Shown one piece after another: positions 6,447 through 15,684 of a stretch of 64,000 nucleotides of DNA. The notes beneath the pieces are model-generated. The model did not search any database. It saw nothing but the letters and a program-made list of their open reading frames with translations, and had not been told where the DNA came from. Positions within the stretch are counted from its first letter, which is position 1; the number at the start of each line of letters is the position of its first letter. The stretch is from Aureispira sp964404215 (GTDB lineage: Bacteria > Bacteroidota > Bacteroidia > Chitinophagales > Saprospiraceae). Location of the stretch: positions 1 to 64,000 of the forward strand of contig CAYOJF010000004.1 of assembly GCA_964404215.1 (NCBI GenBank), read 5' to 3'. Position numbers and translations under genes: made by a program.

Positions 6447-9425
6447 ATGAAATACTACATTCAGTTGTTGCAGCAGGAGAGCATTCAAGATGCTATTGGT
6501 GAAAAAATAGCTTATCAAGCGATGCAACAGTTGAATATTGAAACAGGCAAAATAAGAACAGCAAGACTGTTTGTATTGGATTACCCTATCGGAATGGATA
6601 GGGTAATTTTTTATGCCCAAAAAGGACTACAAAATTCAGTCACAGAAGAATTAAGAGTCAATGAGCTATGGGACGATGCTCGTTTTCCTTGTAGAATTAT
6701 TGTGGCGAATCAGCCAGGAGTCACAGATGATAGTGGCCGATCAGCTCAATTGAGCTGGACATCAATCATGGAAGAAGAAGCACCACCTATCTATAGACAG
6801 ACGGTATATTATTTTGCTAAGGAATTGACACAGCAGGAACAAGAAAAAATCGCTAATAGATTATTGGGTAATCCTTTGATTCATCATTTTCAGTATGGAA
6901 ATCCCCAACAACCTTATGAACCTTATTATCCTTTGGTACAGTTGACGGAAAAGCCAAAAGTGAACACTTTAGATTTAAATCTGACAGAGGAAGAATTGGT
7001 ACAACTATCGAAAGAAAGAGTGTTAGCACTTAACCTTGTGGAGATGAAAGCCATTACAGCGTATTTTAACCAAAGCGATACTCAAGCGATACGTCAAGCA
7101 AAAGGATTACTCTTTCCAACATTAGCTGAGTTAGAAATATTGGCTCAGACATGGTCAGAACACTGTAAACATAAGGAATTTAATGCCAGAATAGACTATA
7201 CTAACGAAGTAACAGGAGAGCAAAAAACGATTCATTCTCTGTTTCAGACTTATATCAAAGGAGCAACAGAAGTCGTAAAAAAACAGTTGGAAGAGAAGCA
7301 AAACAACTGGCTAGTTAAGGTTTTTGATGATAATGCAGGAGTTGTCCAAGCTACAGCAAAACATCTATTGGTATGGAAGGTAGAAACCCATAATTCTCCT
7401 TCTGCTTTAGATCCTTATGGAGGGGCAATTACTGGAATTTTAGGAAATAATAGAGACCCTTTAGGCACAGGAATTGGAGGGGCAAAATTACTATTCAATA
7501 CCAATGTTCTTTGTTTTGGAGATCCTAATTACGAAAAGCCACTATTATCAGGACAGTTGCACCCCAAGCAGATCATGGAAGGGGTGGTAGCAGGAGTAGC
7601 AGATGGAGGAAATAAATCTGGAGTTCCTACTGTAAATGGATCTATCATCTTTGATGAAAGATATAGTGGGAAACCATTGGTTTACTGTGGTACAGGTGCT
7701 TTGATGCCTTATTATTATCAAGATAAACCAACTTGGCACAAAGAGATTAGTAAAGGAGATCGAATCTTCATGGCAGGAGGAAGAGTCGGGAAAGATGGCA
7801 TTCATGGAGCAACTTTTTCTTCTTTGGAGATAGATGAAAATTCTCCTGCAACGGCTGTTCAAATAGGAGCACCCATTGTTCAGAAAAAACTAAGCGATTT
7901 TATGGAAATTGCTTGCCAAAAAGGACTAATCAAAACAAGTACAGATAATGGAGCAGGTGGACTGTCTTCTTCGATTGGCGAGTTGGCTACAGTATCTAAT
8001 GGAGCAGTAGTTTTCCTAGAAAAAGTACCACTGAAATATGTCGGGTTGCAGCCTTGGGAAATTTTTATATCAGAGTCGCAAGAAAGGATGACTTTAGCCA
8101 TAGATCCTACCAAAGTAAAGATATTAGAAGAGTTGGCAATCAGAATGGAAGTTGAATTGACGGATATCGGTTATTTTGATTCGAGTGGTTTTTTAGATGT
8201 TCGCTATGAACAGCAACAAGTAGCATATTTAGAGATGGACTTTTTACATCATGGAGTTCCTAAGAAGACAATGGAAGCTCTGTGGCAACTACCTGTATTT
8301 GAGAAAGTGACTATTCCTTCTAGTTTAGATTATAATAATGTTTTGCTCCAATTGCTACAAGCACTTAATATCTGTTCGAGAGAGTCTATTATTCGACAGT
8401 ATGACCATGAAGTAAAGGGTAAAACGATTGTAAAGCCCCTGATGGGACAAACGACTAAAGCTCCGCAAGATGCTGCGGTAGTACGGTTCGATTTTGAGAC
8501 ATGGGAAGGTGTGGCCATATCGAATGGAATAGCACCTAGATATGGAGATATTGATGCTTATGCTATGTCTGCAGGAGCTTTTGATGAAGGTATTCGTCAG
8601 ATTATTTCGGTAGGTGGGCAGTTGCCTAATATGGGGGTTGATGATGGTGTTTTTTGGTCGGTCAATGATAATTTTTGTGTGCCAGATTCCGCCTATGATC
8701 CCCTCCATAATCCTGACGGGAAACAGAAGTTGGCTAAGTTGGTACAGATGTGTGAAGCATTGTATGATATGGCAATTTATTTCTCTATTCCATTGACATC
8801 GGGTAAGGATAGCATGAAAAATGATTTCAAATCAGGAGATACTAAAATTTCGATCCCACCTACTATTCTGTATTCTATGACAGCGAAAATGAATGATGTC
8901 CGACAAGCTGTGACATCTGATTTTAAGGCAGCAGGAGATTTGATTTATCAATTGGGGGAAACTTATGATGAAATGGGAGCTTCAGAGTTCTATCACTTAT
9001 ATGAACAATTAGGAGAAACTGTCCCGATTGTTCGTCCTAAAGCAGCAAAAAACTTGTACAAGAAAGTGATGCTAGCTAATCAACAAAGATTGATTCAGTC
9101 CAGCCATGATTTATCAGACGGTGGTTTGGGAGTTGCTTTAGCAGAATGTACTTTTGGCAATGAACTGGGGTGCAAGATAGATTTAGACCCTATTGGTATA
9201 GGGTTGGATTTGCCAGTAAAGGTATTTTCAGAGTCACATAGTCGATTCGTAGTATCTGTTCGTCCAGAAGATCAAGCTGAATTTGAGGCGATACTTGACA
9301 AGAGAGCTATCCTAATAGGTTATGTTACGATAGAAAGTCGCTTTCAGGTGAAGTCGAATAAAGAAGTAGTCATTGATTTGCCAACAAAAGATTTATTAAA
9401 GGCATGGAGCGAAGGAGGGATTTAA
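6447..9425 (+). CDS. purL: Phosphoribosylformylglycinamidine synthase, synthetase part of a long-type PurL
   Basis: PurL converts FGAR to FGAM using ATP and glutamine-derived ammonia. This 992-residue protein has the long-type layout: an N-terminal PurS-like region (about 1-150), a linker, then the duplicated synthetase halves, with WSEHCKHKEF (His239) and ETHNSPSA as landmarks. It stops where the glutamine amidotransferase domain of the usual roughly 1230-1300-residue enzyme would begin; that domain is the separate gene at 9493. I use the ATG at 6447, not an earlier in-frame ATG at 6405 that overlaps the preceding gene, because the protein then begins MKYYIQ as related PurL proteins do. No separate purS is present. 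Confidence 0.93.
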   Translation: MKYYIQLLQQESIQDAIGEKIAYQAMQQLNIETGKIRTARLFVLDYPIGMDRVIFYAQKGLQNSVTEELRVNELWDDARFPCRIIVANQPGVTDDSGRSAQLSWTSIMEEEAPPIYRQTVYYFAKELTQQEQEKIANRLLGNPLIHHFQYGNPQQPYEPYYPLVQLTEKPKVNTLDLNLTEEELVQLSKERVLALNLVEMKAITAYFNQSDTQAIRQAKGLLFPTLAELEILAQTWSEHCKHKEFNARIDYTNEVTGEQKTIHSLFQTYIKGATEVVKKQLEEKQNNWLVKVFDDNAGVVQATAKHLLVWKVETHNSPSALDPYGGAITGILGNNRDPLGTGIGGAKLLFNTNVLCFGDPNYEKPLLSGQLHPKQIMEGVVAGVADGGNKSGVPTVNGSIIFDERYSGKPLVYCGTGALMPYYYQDKPTWHKEISKGDRIFMAGGRVGKDGIHGATFSSLEIDENSPATAVQIGAPIVQKKLSDFMEIACQKGLIKTSTDNGAGGLSSSIGELATVSNGAVVFLEKVPLKYVGLQPWEIFISESQERMTLAIDPTKVKILEELAIRMEVELTDIGYFDSSGFLDVRYEQQQVAYLEMDFLHHGVPKKTMEALWQLPVFEKVTIPSSLDYNNVLLQLLQALNICSRESIIRQYDHEVKGKTIVKPLMGQTTKAPQDAAVVRFDFETWEGVAISNGIAPRYGDIDAYAMSAGAFDEGIRQIISVGGQLPNMGVDDGVFWSVNDNFCVPDSAYDPLHNPDGKQKLAKLVQMCEALYDMAIYFSIPLTSGKDSMKNDFKSGDTKISIPPTILYSMTAKMNDVRQAVTSDFKAAGDLIYQLGETYDEMGASEFYHLYEQLGETVPIVRPKAAKNLYKKVMLANQQRLIQSSHDLSDGGLGVALAECTFGNELGCKIDLDPIGIGLDLPVKVFSESHSRFVVSVRPEDQAEFEAILDKRAILIGYVTIESRFQVKSNKEVVIDLPTKDLLKAWSEGGI

Positions 9426-9492
9426 ACAACTTCAGTAAGTATGTTAGAGTTTTGCTTAAGCTTGCTCTTACAGAATAACAACAGACCAGAAA

Positions 9493-10317
9493 ATGGCACA
9501 AGTAATCATTATAACAGGATTTGGAATTAACTGCGAGGAAGAGACCGCAGCAGCATTCCGATTAGCAGGAAGTACTAGGGTAGATGTGGTTCATGTACAA
9601 GATTTGTTATATGCGAATGTATCTATACAAGACTATGATGTATTGACGTTTGCAGGCGGTTTTTCGTTTGGAGATGATTTGGGGGCAGGAAAAGTACTGG
9701 CGAATAAAATTCGATACCAAAAGCTACCAACTGGACAGACTTTATGGGATGAAATCGCTCTTTTTTTAGATAATGAAAATTATATTTTAGGAATTTGCAA
9801 TGGATTTCAGTTATTGGTTCGATTAGGTCTTTTGCCTAATACGGAGTTAAACTGGGAGGAAGAGGTCAGCCTAATTACCAATGAGAGTGCTTTGTTTGAA
9901 GATCGTTGGGTAACTTGTCGAGTCAATCCAGAAAGCAAGAGTCCTTTTTTGAAAAATATAGACAAAATAGAACTGCCTGTAAGACATGCAGAAGGGAAAT
10001 TGATACTAAAAAATAAAAAGATAGAGGAAGCAATTACTGCTAATCATCTGAACTGCTTAATTTACTGTGATGCTAATGGGAACCCTGCCGAAGATTACCC
10101 CACCAACCCTAATGGTGCAATATTAAGTAGTGCTGCCTTGACCAATAAAGAGGGGAATATATTAGGCATGATGCCACATCCAGAAGCCTATCTGACGAGC
10201 TATAATCATCCTAATTGGGCACAACGTAAACGGCTAAATTTCAAGGAGTCTGAAAAAGGAGCTGGATTGAAAATATTTAGTAATATTGTGGAACATGTTT
10301 TAGAGCAAAAAAACTAA
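9493..10317 (+). CDS. purQ: Phosphoribosylformylglycinamidine synthase, glutaminase subunit
   Basis: A class I glutamine amidotransferase (274 residues) that should feed ammonia to the PurL at 6447. The nucleophile is C102 in GICNGFQ, and the partner residues are H229 and E231 in MMPHPEA. The start MAQVIIITGFGINCEEE is a typical PurQ opening. It follows purL by 67 bases. It is longer than small-type PurQ (about 220-230), closer to the amidotransferase domain of long-type PurL, so the pair looks like a long enzyme divided in two. The gap between the genes carries one copy of the dispersed TTTAAACAACTTC motif, which includes the purL stop codon. Confidence 0.93.
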   Translation: MAQVIIITGFGINCEEETAAAFRLAGSTRVDVVHVQDLLYANVSIQDYDVLTFAGGFSFGDDLGAGKVLANKIRYQKLPTGQTLWDEIALFLDNENYILGICNGFQLLVRLGLLPNTELNWEEEVSLITNESALFEDRWVTCRVNPESKSPFLKNIDKIELPVRHAEGKLILKNKKIEEAITANHLNCLIYCDANGNPAEDYPTNPNGAILSSAALTNKEGNILGMMPHPEAYLTSYNHPNWAQRKRLNFKESEKGAGLKIFSNIVEHVLEQKN

Positions 10318-10408
10318 TTTTAAACATATTTTCAAGGAGATAGTTTGGTTGGTCTAGCGAGAGTAAATAATATAAAGTGTATAAAATGGTAGGGGGATTC
10401 GGGGTAAT

Positions 10409-10442
10409 GAACTCATGAAATATAAACATAATCTTATGAGTT
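10409..10442. repeat. Small inverted repeat before the glycosidase-like gene
   Basis: AACTCAT and ATGAGTT arms (7-8 bp) enclose an A/T-rich centre about 32 bases upstream of the ATG at 10474. It could be an operator or weak hairpin; there is nothing else to support it. Confidence 0.3.
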
Positions 10443-10473
10443 ACAATACGAATAACATGACTAAGGCACTAAA

Positions 10474-11547
10474 ATGAACGATAAAATGAAGAAGATATTA
10501 TGGTTGATTGTATTGGTAAGTATCGGTGCTTGCAAGACAGAGAATAGTGATTTGTATAATGGAAATTTTGAACTGAATCATGTGAAATTAGGAATTTCGT
10601 TTCCTCCTGTGGCAAATACGGAACAGAGAAACTTTACTGCCCCGTTATTGAAAGAGCTAAAAACGGTGCCCATTCGAATTGGTGAAAATTGGGACTTTAG
10701 AGAGCCAACCCAAGGTAGTTTTAATTGGCAACCATTGGATGATAGGATTAATTGGGCTGCTAATAATGGATTTGAAGTACTTTTGACAATTCAGTCCAAT
10801 GGACCAAGCTGGGCTTGTAGCAGTCTATCTAACGATAATTCTTGTGTATATAATGATAATAATGCCTTTAAGAATTATATAGAGAAACTATTACAACGAT
10901 ATCCCAATAAGATTGCAAAAATACAATTTGGAAATGAATGGCAATCTGATTTTTGGTATATCGGAACTGAACAAGATTTCGTTGTAGCGAACAATATAGT
11001 TTATGATGCTGTGCAGCAGTATTCGCCCAATACAACTTTTGTTCTGGGAGGATTTACTACTATTTCGTTGCGATTTTTGGCAGGGTGCAATGGATTAATT
11101 AGTGATTTTACAGATGACGATGGAAATACTTACGATCAATCTTTTTTAGATGCTAATTGCTCCAGTAATTTGATTCAGACAACTAAGGCTAGAATTGATT
11201 ATGTATTGGCGAATGCACGGTATGACGAAGTAGATATTCACTTATATGATGATGTAGAAAATTGGTCAATTTATTATGATAACTTTAAACAGATGGTTCA
11301 ATGTCCTATAATTGTAACTGAATTCGGAGGTCCAAATGTCAATATTGAACCTAGTGATGAGTATTATCAGGCTAAGCAGCTCAAAAAATATATTCAAAAA
11401 ATTGACGAATTAGCTATTGAAGAGGCATACTATTTTAAACTAGTAGAAGGAACTGCTAATCCTGCACATGCTAATACAGGTTTAATAAGGGGGGCGGACT
11501 TACAGAAAAAAGAAAGCTTTGAGGTATTCAAACGATTTACTAATTAA
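10474..11547 (+). CDS. Lipoprotein with a GH-A clan TIM-barrel glycosidase fold
   Basis: A 357-residue protein with a lipobox (SIGAC) after a short hydrophobic signal. The body reads like a clan GH-A glycoside hydrolase: the strand-4 motif FGNEW supplies the likely acid/base E155, and VTEFGG supplies the likely nucleophile E283. Length and spacing resemble GH5, GH10 or GH39 enzymes, but I cannot choose a family or substrate. It is probably exposed on the cell surface or in the periplasm. An alternative start is the ATG four codons on. It interrupts the purine genes between purQ and purB and has no evident link to them, apart from the shared strand. Confidence 0.75.
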   Translation: MNDKMKKILWLIVLVSIGACKTENSDLYNGNFELNHVKLGISFPPVANTEQRNFTAPLLKELKTVPIRIGENWDFREPTQGSFNWQPLDDRINWAANNGFEVLLTIQSNGPSWACSSLSNDNSCVYNDNNAFKNYIEKLLQRYPNKIAKIQFGNEWQSDFWYIGTEQDFVVANNIVYDAVQQYSPNTTFVLGGFTTISLRFLAGCNGLISDFTDDDGNTYDQSFLDANCSSNLIQTTKARIDYVLANARYDEVDIHLYDDVENWSIYYDNFKQMVQCPIIVTEFGGPNVNIEPSDEYYQAKQLKKYIQKIDELAIEEAYYFKLVEGTANPAHANTGLIRGADLQKKESFEVFKRFTN

Positions 11548-11558
11548 ACATGCTCTGA
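11543..11558. repeat. Copy of the ACATGCTCT intergenic motif
   Basis: ATTAAACATGCTCTGA overlaps the stop of the preceding gene. Near-identical motifs occur at 15653-15668 and, in reverse, at 29689-29704, with shorter relatives at several other gene junctions. Confidence 0.35.
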
Positions 11559-11609
11559 GATGAAAGAAGTATATTGTGCATCAATTAATTCAAAAAATAG
11601 AAGGACAAG

Positions 11610-12971
11610 ATGAGAGAAGCGATTTCGCCATTAGATGGACGATATGCTGCAAAATTGGAGCAGAATAGCCAGTTTTTTTCGGAAAAAGCGTTGATGTATA
11701 ATCGGTGCAAAGTAGAATTGTTATATGTATTGGCATTGGACAAAACAGGATTGTTTACACCATTGACAACAGTCGAGAAGAATAGTATTCAAGATTGTAT
11801 GGATAATTTTACTACCGCAGATTATCAGAGAATAAAAGAGATAGAACGAGTTACGAATCATGACTTGAAAGCTTGCGAGTTGTTTTTGAGGGAGAGAGTA
11901 CCATTAGGAAATGTACATTTATGGCATTTTGGACTTACCTCGGAAGATGCTAATAACTTAGCCTACACGTTCATGTTGCAAGGATATTTAGCAACGATAC
12001 AGTTGCCACAGTTGGAGAAACTATTGCAAAAACTGATTGTTCTAGCTCAAGAATGGAAAACAATAGCGTTTCCTACTCGTACACATGGTCAGAAAGCTTC
12101 TCCTAGTACAGCAGGTAAAGAATTAGCGGTGTTTCTGAATCGTCTGACCAAGATATATACACAACTTCGAGCATTTCGCTTTTCAGGCAAATTGAATGGA
12201 GCAGTTGGGAATTATTCTGCTCTTTTAGCGGCTTTTCCTACTTATGATTGGTTGAGTTTTTCACATGATTTTTTAGAATCTTGCGACCTAGTACCCAATA
12301 TCGCAACGACTCAAATTGAAGATCACGATGCTTGGGCGACTTATTTTAATTGGACACGACAAATTAATAATATCGTTCTAGATTTGAATATAGACTGCTG
12401 GTTGTATATTTCACAGGGGTTGTTTAGAGAACGAGTAAAAGAAGGCGAAGTGGGGTCTTCCACGATGCCGCATAAAGTCAATCCCATCAATTTTGAAAAT
12501 AGTGAAGGGAACCTGTCGTTATCCAATAGTTTATTGAATTTTATGTCCGATAAACTATGCCGTTCACGAATGCAACGAGATTTGTCAGACTCTACCGTCA
12601 AACGGAATATAGGAGTAGCGGTCTCTCATGCTTATTTGGGATTGATGGAGACGCTACGTGGGTTGAACAAATTGCAAATCAATGTCGAATTATGCCAACA
12701 GACGCTTCACAATAGTCCAGAACTATTGACAGAACCGATACAGACTATTCTTAAGACAGTGGGAGTAGAAGACCCTTATACATTGCTCAAAAAAGTAGCA
12801 AGAGGTCATACACCTACTAGAGCAACTTTGATGGAATTGGTAGATGGATTAGATATTCCATCTGAAACGAAAGAACAAATTCATGCCTTAACCGCGGTAA
12901 CCTATGTCGGGGATGCGGCACGTATCTGTGATTTGGTAGTAGCCATGGCTCAAAAAGCAATTAAAAAATGA
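11610..12971 (+). CDS. purB: Adenylosuccinate lyase
   Basis: PurB splits SAICAR and adenylosuccinate, releasing fumarate, in both the common purine path and the AMP branch. It has 453 residues, like the E. coli type. Landmarks are TSEDANN near residue 111, THGQKASPSTAGKE near 157, and the fumarase/aspartase superfamily signature GSSTMPHKVNPINFE near 285, which carries the catalytic serine loop. Its stop overlaps the purD start by four bases (ATGA), indicating translational coupling in a purB-purD-purN operon. Confidence 0.96.
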   Translation: MREAISPLDGRYAAKLEQNSQFFSEKALMYNRCKVELLYVLALDKTGLFTPLTTVEKNSIQDCMDNFTTADYQRIKEIERVTNHDLKACELFLRERVPLGNVHLWHFGLTSEDANNLAYTFMLQGYLATIQLPQLEKLLQKLIVLAQEWKTIAFPTRTHGQKASPSTAGKELAVFLNRLTKIYTQLRAFRFSGKLNGAVGNYSALLAAFPTYDWLSFSHDFLESCDLVPNIATTQIEDHDAWATYFNWTRQINNIVLDLNIDCWLYISQGLFRERVKEGEVGSSTMPHKVNPINFENSEGNLSLSNSLLNFMSDKLCRSRMQRDLSDSTVKRNIGVAVSHAYLGLMETLRGLNKLQINVELCQQTLHNSPELLTEPIQTILKTVGVEDPYTLLKKVARGHTPTRATLMELVDGLDIPSETKEQIHALTAVTYVGDAARICDLVVAMAQKAIKK

Positions 12972-14203
12972 AAGTAGTTGTACTAGGAAGTGGCGGCCGA
13001 GAACATGCTTTAGCATGGAAATTGGAACAATCTCCTTTAGTAGAAACCGTGTTTGCATTACCTGGTAATGGAGGATTAAGTAACTGTGTGGCAATGGATC
13101 CCAGTGATTTTACACAATTGAAATCCTTTTGTGAACAAGAGAAGATCACTCATATTATTGTAGGACCAGAGGACTTATTGGCAAAGGGGATTGTTGATTT
13201 TTTTGAAACGAGTGCCATTCAAGTATTTGGTGCTAGCCAAAAAGCAGCTCAATTGGAAAGCTCTAAGATTTTTGCTAAAAATTTCATGAAAAAATATGGA
13301 GTTACAACACCTGATTTTGAGGTATTTCAGACTAGAGCATCTGCTCAAAAAACGATTCGAGAAAAAAAAGGAAATTTAGTCATCAAATACGATGGTTTAG
13401 CTAGCGGTAAGGGGGTTTGGGTCTGTCGATCTGAGTCGGAAGCACAAGCGGCACTAATGGAACTGGAGCAACAGTTTGGAATAGGTAGTTCTTTTTTGAT
13501 AGCAGATAGATTAGAGGGACAAGAGGTTTCTTTGATTGGGTTTATTGATGAAAAAACAATTAAAATACTTCCTCCTACAGAAGATTACAAACCATTGCTA
13601 GAGGGCAATAAAGGTGCTAATACAGGTGGAATGGGAGCGGTTTGTCCAGCACCATTTTGGACTTCTGAGTTAGAAAACCTTTTTATGGAGAATATACTTC
13701 AGCCAACCTTGAGAGGCATACAGGCAGAGGAAATGAACTATAAAGGTATTTTATATTTTGGATTAATTATTCACGACAATAAGCCTTATGTATTGGAGTA
13801 TAATGTTCGCATGGGAGATCCAGAAGCAGAAGTTTTGTTACCTAAGCTAGAAACAGATTTAATGGAATTGATTTGTACTTGTTTTGACCAACAATTAGCC
13901 ACTACTCAATTAGTGTTTAATACGAATACTTATGTTAGTGTTACAATTGCTTCCAAGGGGTATCCCAAATCTTACCCTAAAGGGCTGGAAATAAAAGGTT
14001 TAGGAGGAGATAAGAAAGTGCTTGTTTTTCATGCTGGAACTCGTTTAGAAGAGGGATCGTACTATACCAATGGAGGACGAGTATTGCATATAGTTGGAAT
14101 GGGGAAAGATAGGACTACTGCCCGCCAAGTGGCTTATCAAGGGTGTCGTCAGATTGATTTTGAAGGTGTTATTTATCGAAAAGATATAGGAGAGGAGAGT
14201 TAA
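12968..14203 (+). CDS. purD: Phosphoribosylamine-glycine ligase (GARS)
   Basis: PurD joins phosphoribosylamine and glycine using ATP. The 411-residue protein is an ATP-grasp enzyme with the family opening GSGGREHALAWKL, the glycine-rich ATP loop IKYDGLASGKGV, and NTGGMGAVCPAP near residue 215. The metal-binding region YNVRMGDPEAEVLLP is intact near 275. It overlaps purB by four bases and purN by one base (TAATG). Confidence 0.96.
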   Translation: MKVVVLGSGGREHALAWKLEQSPLVETVFALPGNGGLSNCVAMDPSDFTQLKSFCEQEKITHIIVGPEDLLAKGIVDFFETSAIQVFGASQKAAQLESSKIFAKNFMKKYGVTTPDFEVFQTRASAQKTIREKKGNLVIKYDGLASGKGVWVCRSESEAQAALMELEQQFGIGSSFLIADRLEGQEVSLIGFIDEKTIKILPPTEDYKPLLEGNKGANTGGMGAVCPAPFWTSELENLFMENILQPTLRGIQAEEMNYKGILYFGLIIHDNKPYVLEYNVRMGDPEAEVLLPKLETDLMELICTCFDQQLATTQLVFNTNTYVSVTIASKGYPKSYPKGLEIKGLGGDKKVLVFHAGTRLEEGSYYTNGGRVLHIVGMGKDRTTARQVAYQGCRQIDFEGVIYRKDIGEES

Positions 14204-14769
14204 TGAAGAAACTAGCAGTATTTATATCAGGAAGAGGGAGCAATATGCAAGCTATCCTAGAAGAGTGCAAAAGTGGTGTGCTGAAAGAAACGGCAGAAGT
14301 CGTTTTAGTTTTTAGTAACAATGCTAAAGCAAAAGGGCTAGAATTAGCTCAAAAGGCAGGTATTCCAACAGCAGTAATTCCTCACTCAATCAAAGCAAAC
14401 CAACAGTATGAGAAAGCATTGATAGACCTACTAAAGCGTCATGAGGTCGAATGGATTATTTTGGCGGGGTATATGCGTATTTTGTCTCCTCCCATTATAG
14501 CTGCTTATCCACAGAGAGTTATTAATATTCATCCTGCGGATACTAACTTACATCAAGGTTTGGGAGGTTATCAATGGGCTTTTGATAATAAACTGCCATC
14601 TACTATTATAACGGTTCATTATGTGAGTGATGTACTAGATAGAGGAGCTATAATAGCACAAAAAGAAGTAGACCTAATAGGGGCAGAGACCGTCAAAAAT
14701 GTCGAACAACGAGGCTTAGCGGTAGAGCATGTTTTTTATAGCCAGACGCTCTATCATTTATGGAAGTAG
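14203..14769 (+). CDS. purN: Phosphoribosylglycinamide formyltransferase
   Basis: PurN transfers a formyl group from 10-formyltetrahydrofolate to GAR. The 188-residue length is normal. The catalytic trio N108, H110 (INIHPA) and D146 (DVLDRG) is present, as is the N-terminal phosphate-binding GRGSNMQ. The loop after the catalytic His (ADTNLHQGLGGYQWAF) differs from the common LLPxFxGLxAxxQA form but keeps the spacing. The start codon overlaps the purD stop. It ends this operon, converging on the LytTR gene with only 8 bases between stops; no clear terminator is visible. Confidence 0.95.
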   Translation: MKKLAVFISGRGSNMQAILEECKSGVLKETAEVVLVFSNNAKAKGLELAQKAGIPTAVIPHSIKANQQYEKALIDLLKRHEVEWIILAGYMRILSPPIIAAYPQRVINIHPADTNLHQGLGGYQWAFDNKLPSTIITVHYVSDVLDRGAIIAQKEVDLIGAETVKNVEQRGLAVEHVFYSQTLYHLWK

Positions 14770-14777
14770 TTTTTAGG

Positions 14778-15536
14778 TTACCCTCCTAGGTTAGGGTTGT
14801 ACTTTTTGAGTTGATCCAGCACTTCCCATTTTCTTCTGAAGGATATGGGAAGGCTCTTCTCGTTGGATAGGATTAAATTTCCACCTCTCCCTTTGATATA
14901 TTTTATGATATGCTTGGCATGAATTAGATATTTATTGTGGGATCTAATAAAGGGCATTTCATGGAGGGTCTCTTCAAAGAAAATTAAAGATTTAGAAGCC
15001 AGAATCATTTTATTGGTATTGAGGTGTATGCAGGTGTAGTTGCTAGAGGCTTCGAAGTAAATGATGGTGTCAATATCTATAAATAAAACCTCTTTTTTAG
15101 TATTTACTAGCAATCTATTCTGACGAGTTCCTAACAGGTTTTCCAGAACAGATAAATTTTTATTTAAAGCATATTCTTTTACAGGGATTAGTTGCAGTCG
15201 ATTAACTACTTCACGCAGTTTTTTAGCATTGATAGGTTTTAATAAGTAATGAATAGCTGCATATTCAAATGCTTGAAGAGCATATTGACTGAATGCAGTT
15301 AAGAAGACTACTTTAAAGTTATACTCTTGTAGTGTTTTTAGGATTTCAAAACTAGTCCCATCACTAAGTTGTATGTCCAAAAAAACTAATTCAGGATTAA
15401 CTTTTGGGATGACTTGTAGAGCTGTCTTTATAGAGGTGGCTGTGCCCACAATCTCTAGTTCTGGACAAAAGTGTTTGATGGTGCCTTCTAATGCTATCAA
15501 GGATAACCGCTCGTCTTCTACTAGAACTACTTTCAT
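14778..15536 (-). CDS. LytTR-family response regulator
   Basis: A 252-residue two-component regulator with an N-terminal receiver (about 1-120; phospho-acceptor D54 in LVFLDIQ, conserved Lys in LLKPI) and a C-terminal LytTR DNA-binding domain (about 145-250; FIRSHNKYLIHAKHI). I chose the ATG giving MKVVLVEDE rather than one 12 codons earlier, because receivers begin this way. It pairs naturally with the propeller histidine kinase at 18225, of the LytS/His_kinase type that usually partners LytTR regulators, with the S74 surface protein gene between them. A perfect 17-bp hairpin lies 18 bases before the start codon and would be in the leader or promoter. Confidence 0.92.
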   Translation of the reverse strand: MKVVLVEDERLSLIALEGTIKHFCPELEIVGTATSIKTALQVIPKVNPELVFLDIQLSDGTSFEILKTLQEYNFKVVFLTAFSQYALQAFEYAAIHYLLKPINAKKLREVVNRLQLIPVKEYALNKNLSVLENLLGTRQNRLLVNTKKEVLFIDIDTIIYFEASSNYTCIHLNTNKMILASKSLIFFEETLHEMPFIRSHNKYLIHAKHIIKYIKGRGGNLILSNEKSLPISFRRKWEVLDQLKKYNPNLGG

Positions 15537-15553
15537 TTGATTTGATTTAAAAC

Positions 15554-15593
15554 AAGTGTACCAATATTTCAATATAGAAATATTGGTACACTT
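15554..15593. promoter_or_regulatory. Perfect 17-bp inverted repeat upstream of the LytTR gene
   Basis: AAGTGTACCAATATTTC and its exact complement flank a 6-base loop. The repeat ends 18 bases before the minus-strand ATG at 15536 and has no T run, so it is more likely an operator or leader hairpin than a terminator. Confidence 0.55.
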
Positions 15594-15652
15594 CTTAGGG
15601 CATCTTTAACCATTAAATTCTAAATCAAGTTTTTACAGCTTGTTAATTAACT

Positions 15653-15668
15653 CTTAAACATGCTCTAA
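15653..15668. repeat. Copy of the ACATGCTCT intergenic motif
   Basis: CTTAAACATGCTCTAA lies just past the 3' end of the S74 gene. It matches the copy at 11543-11558 almost exactly and the reversed copy at 29689-29704. Confidence 0.35.
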
Positions 15669-15684
15669 CGCTTTTATTGAATTT

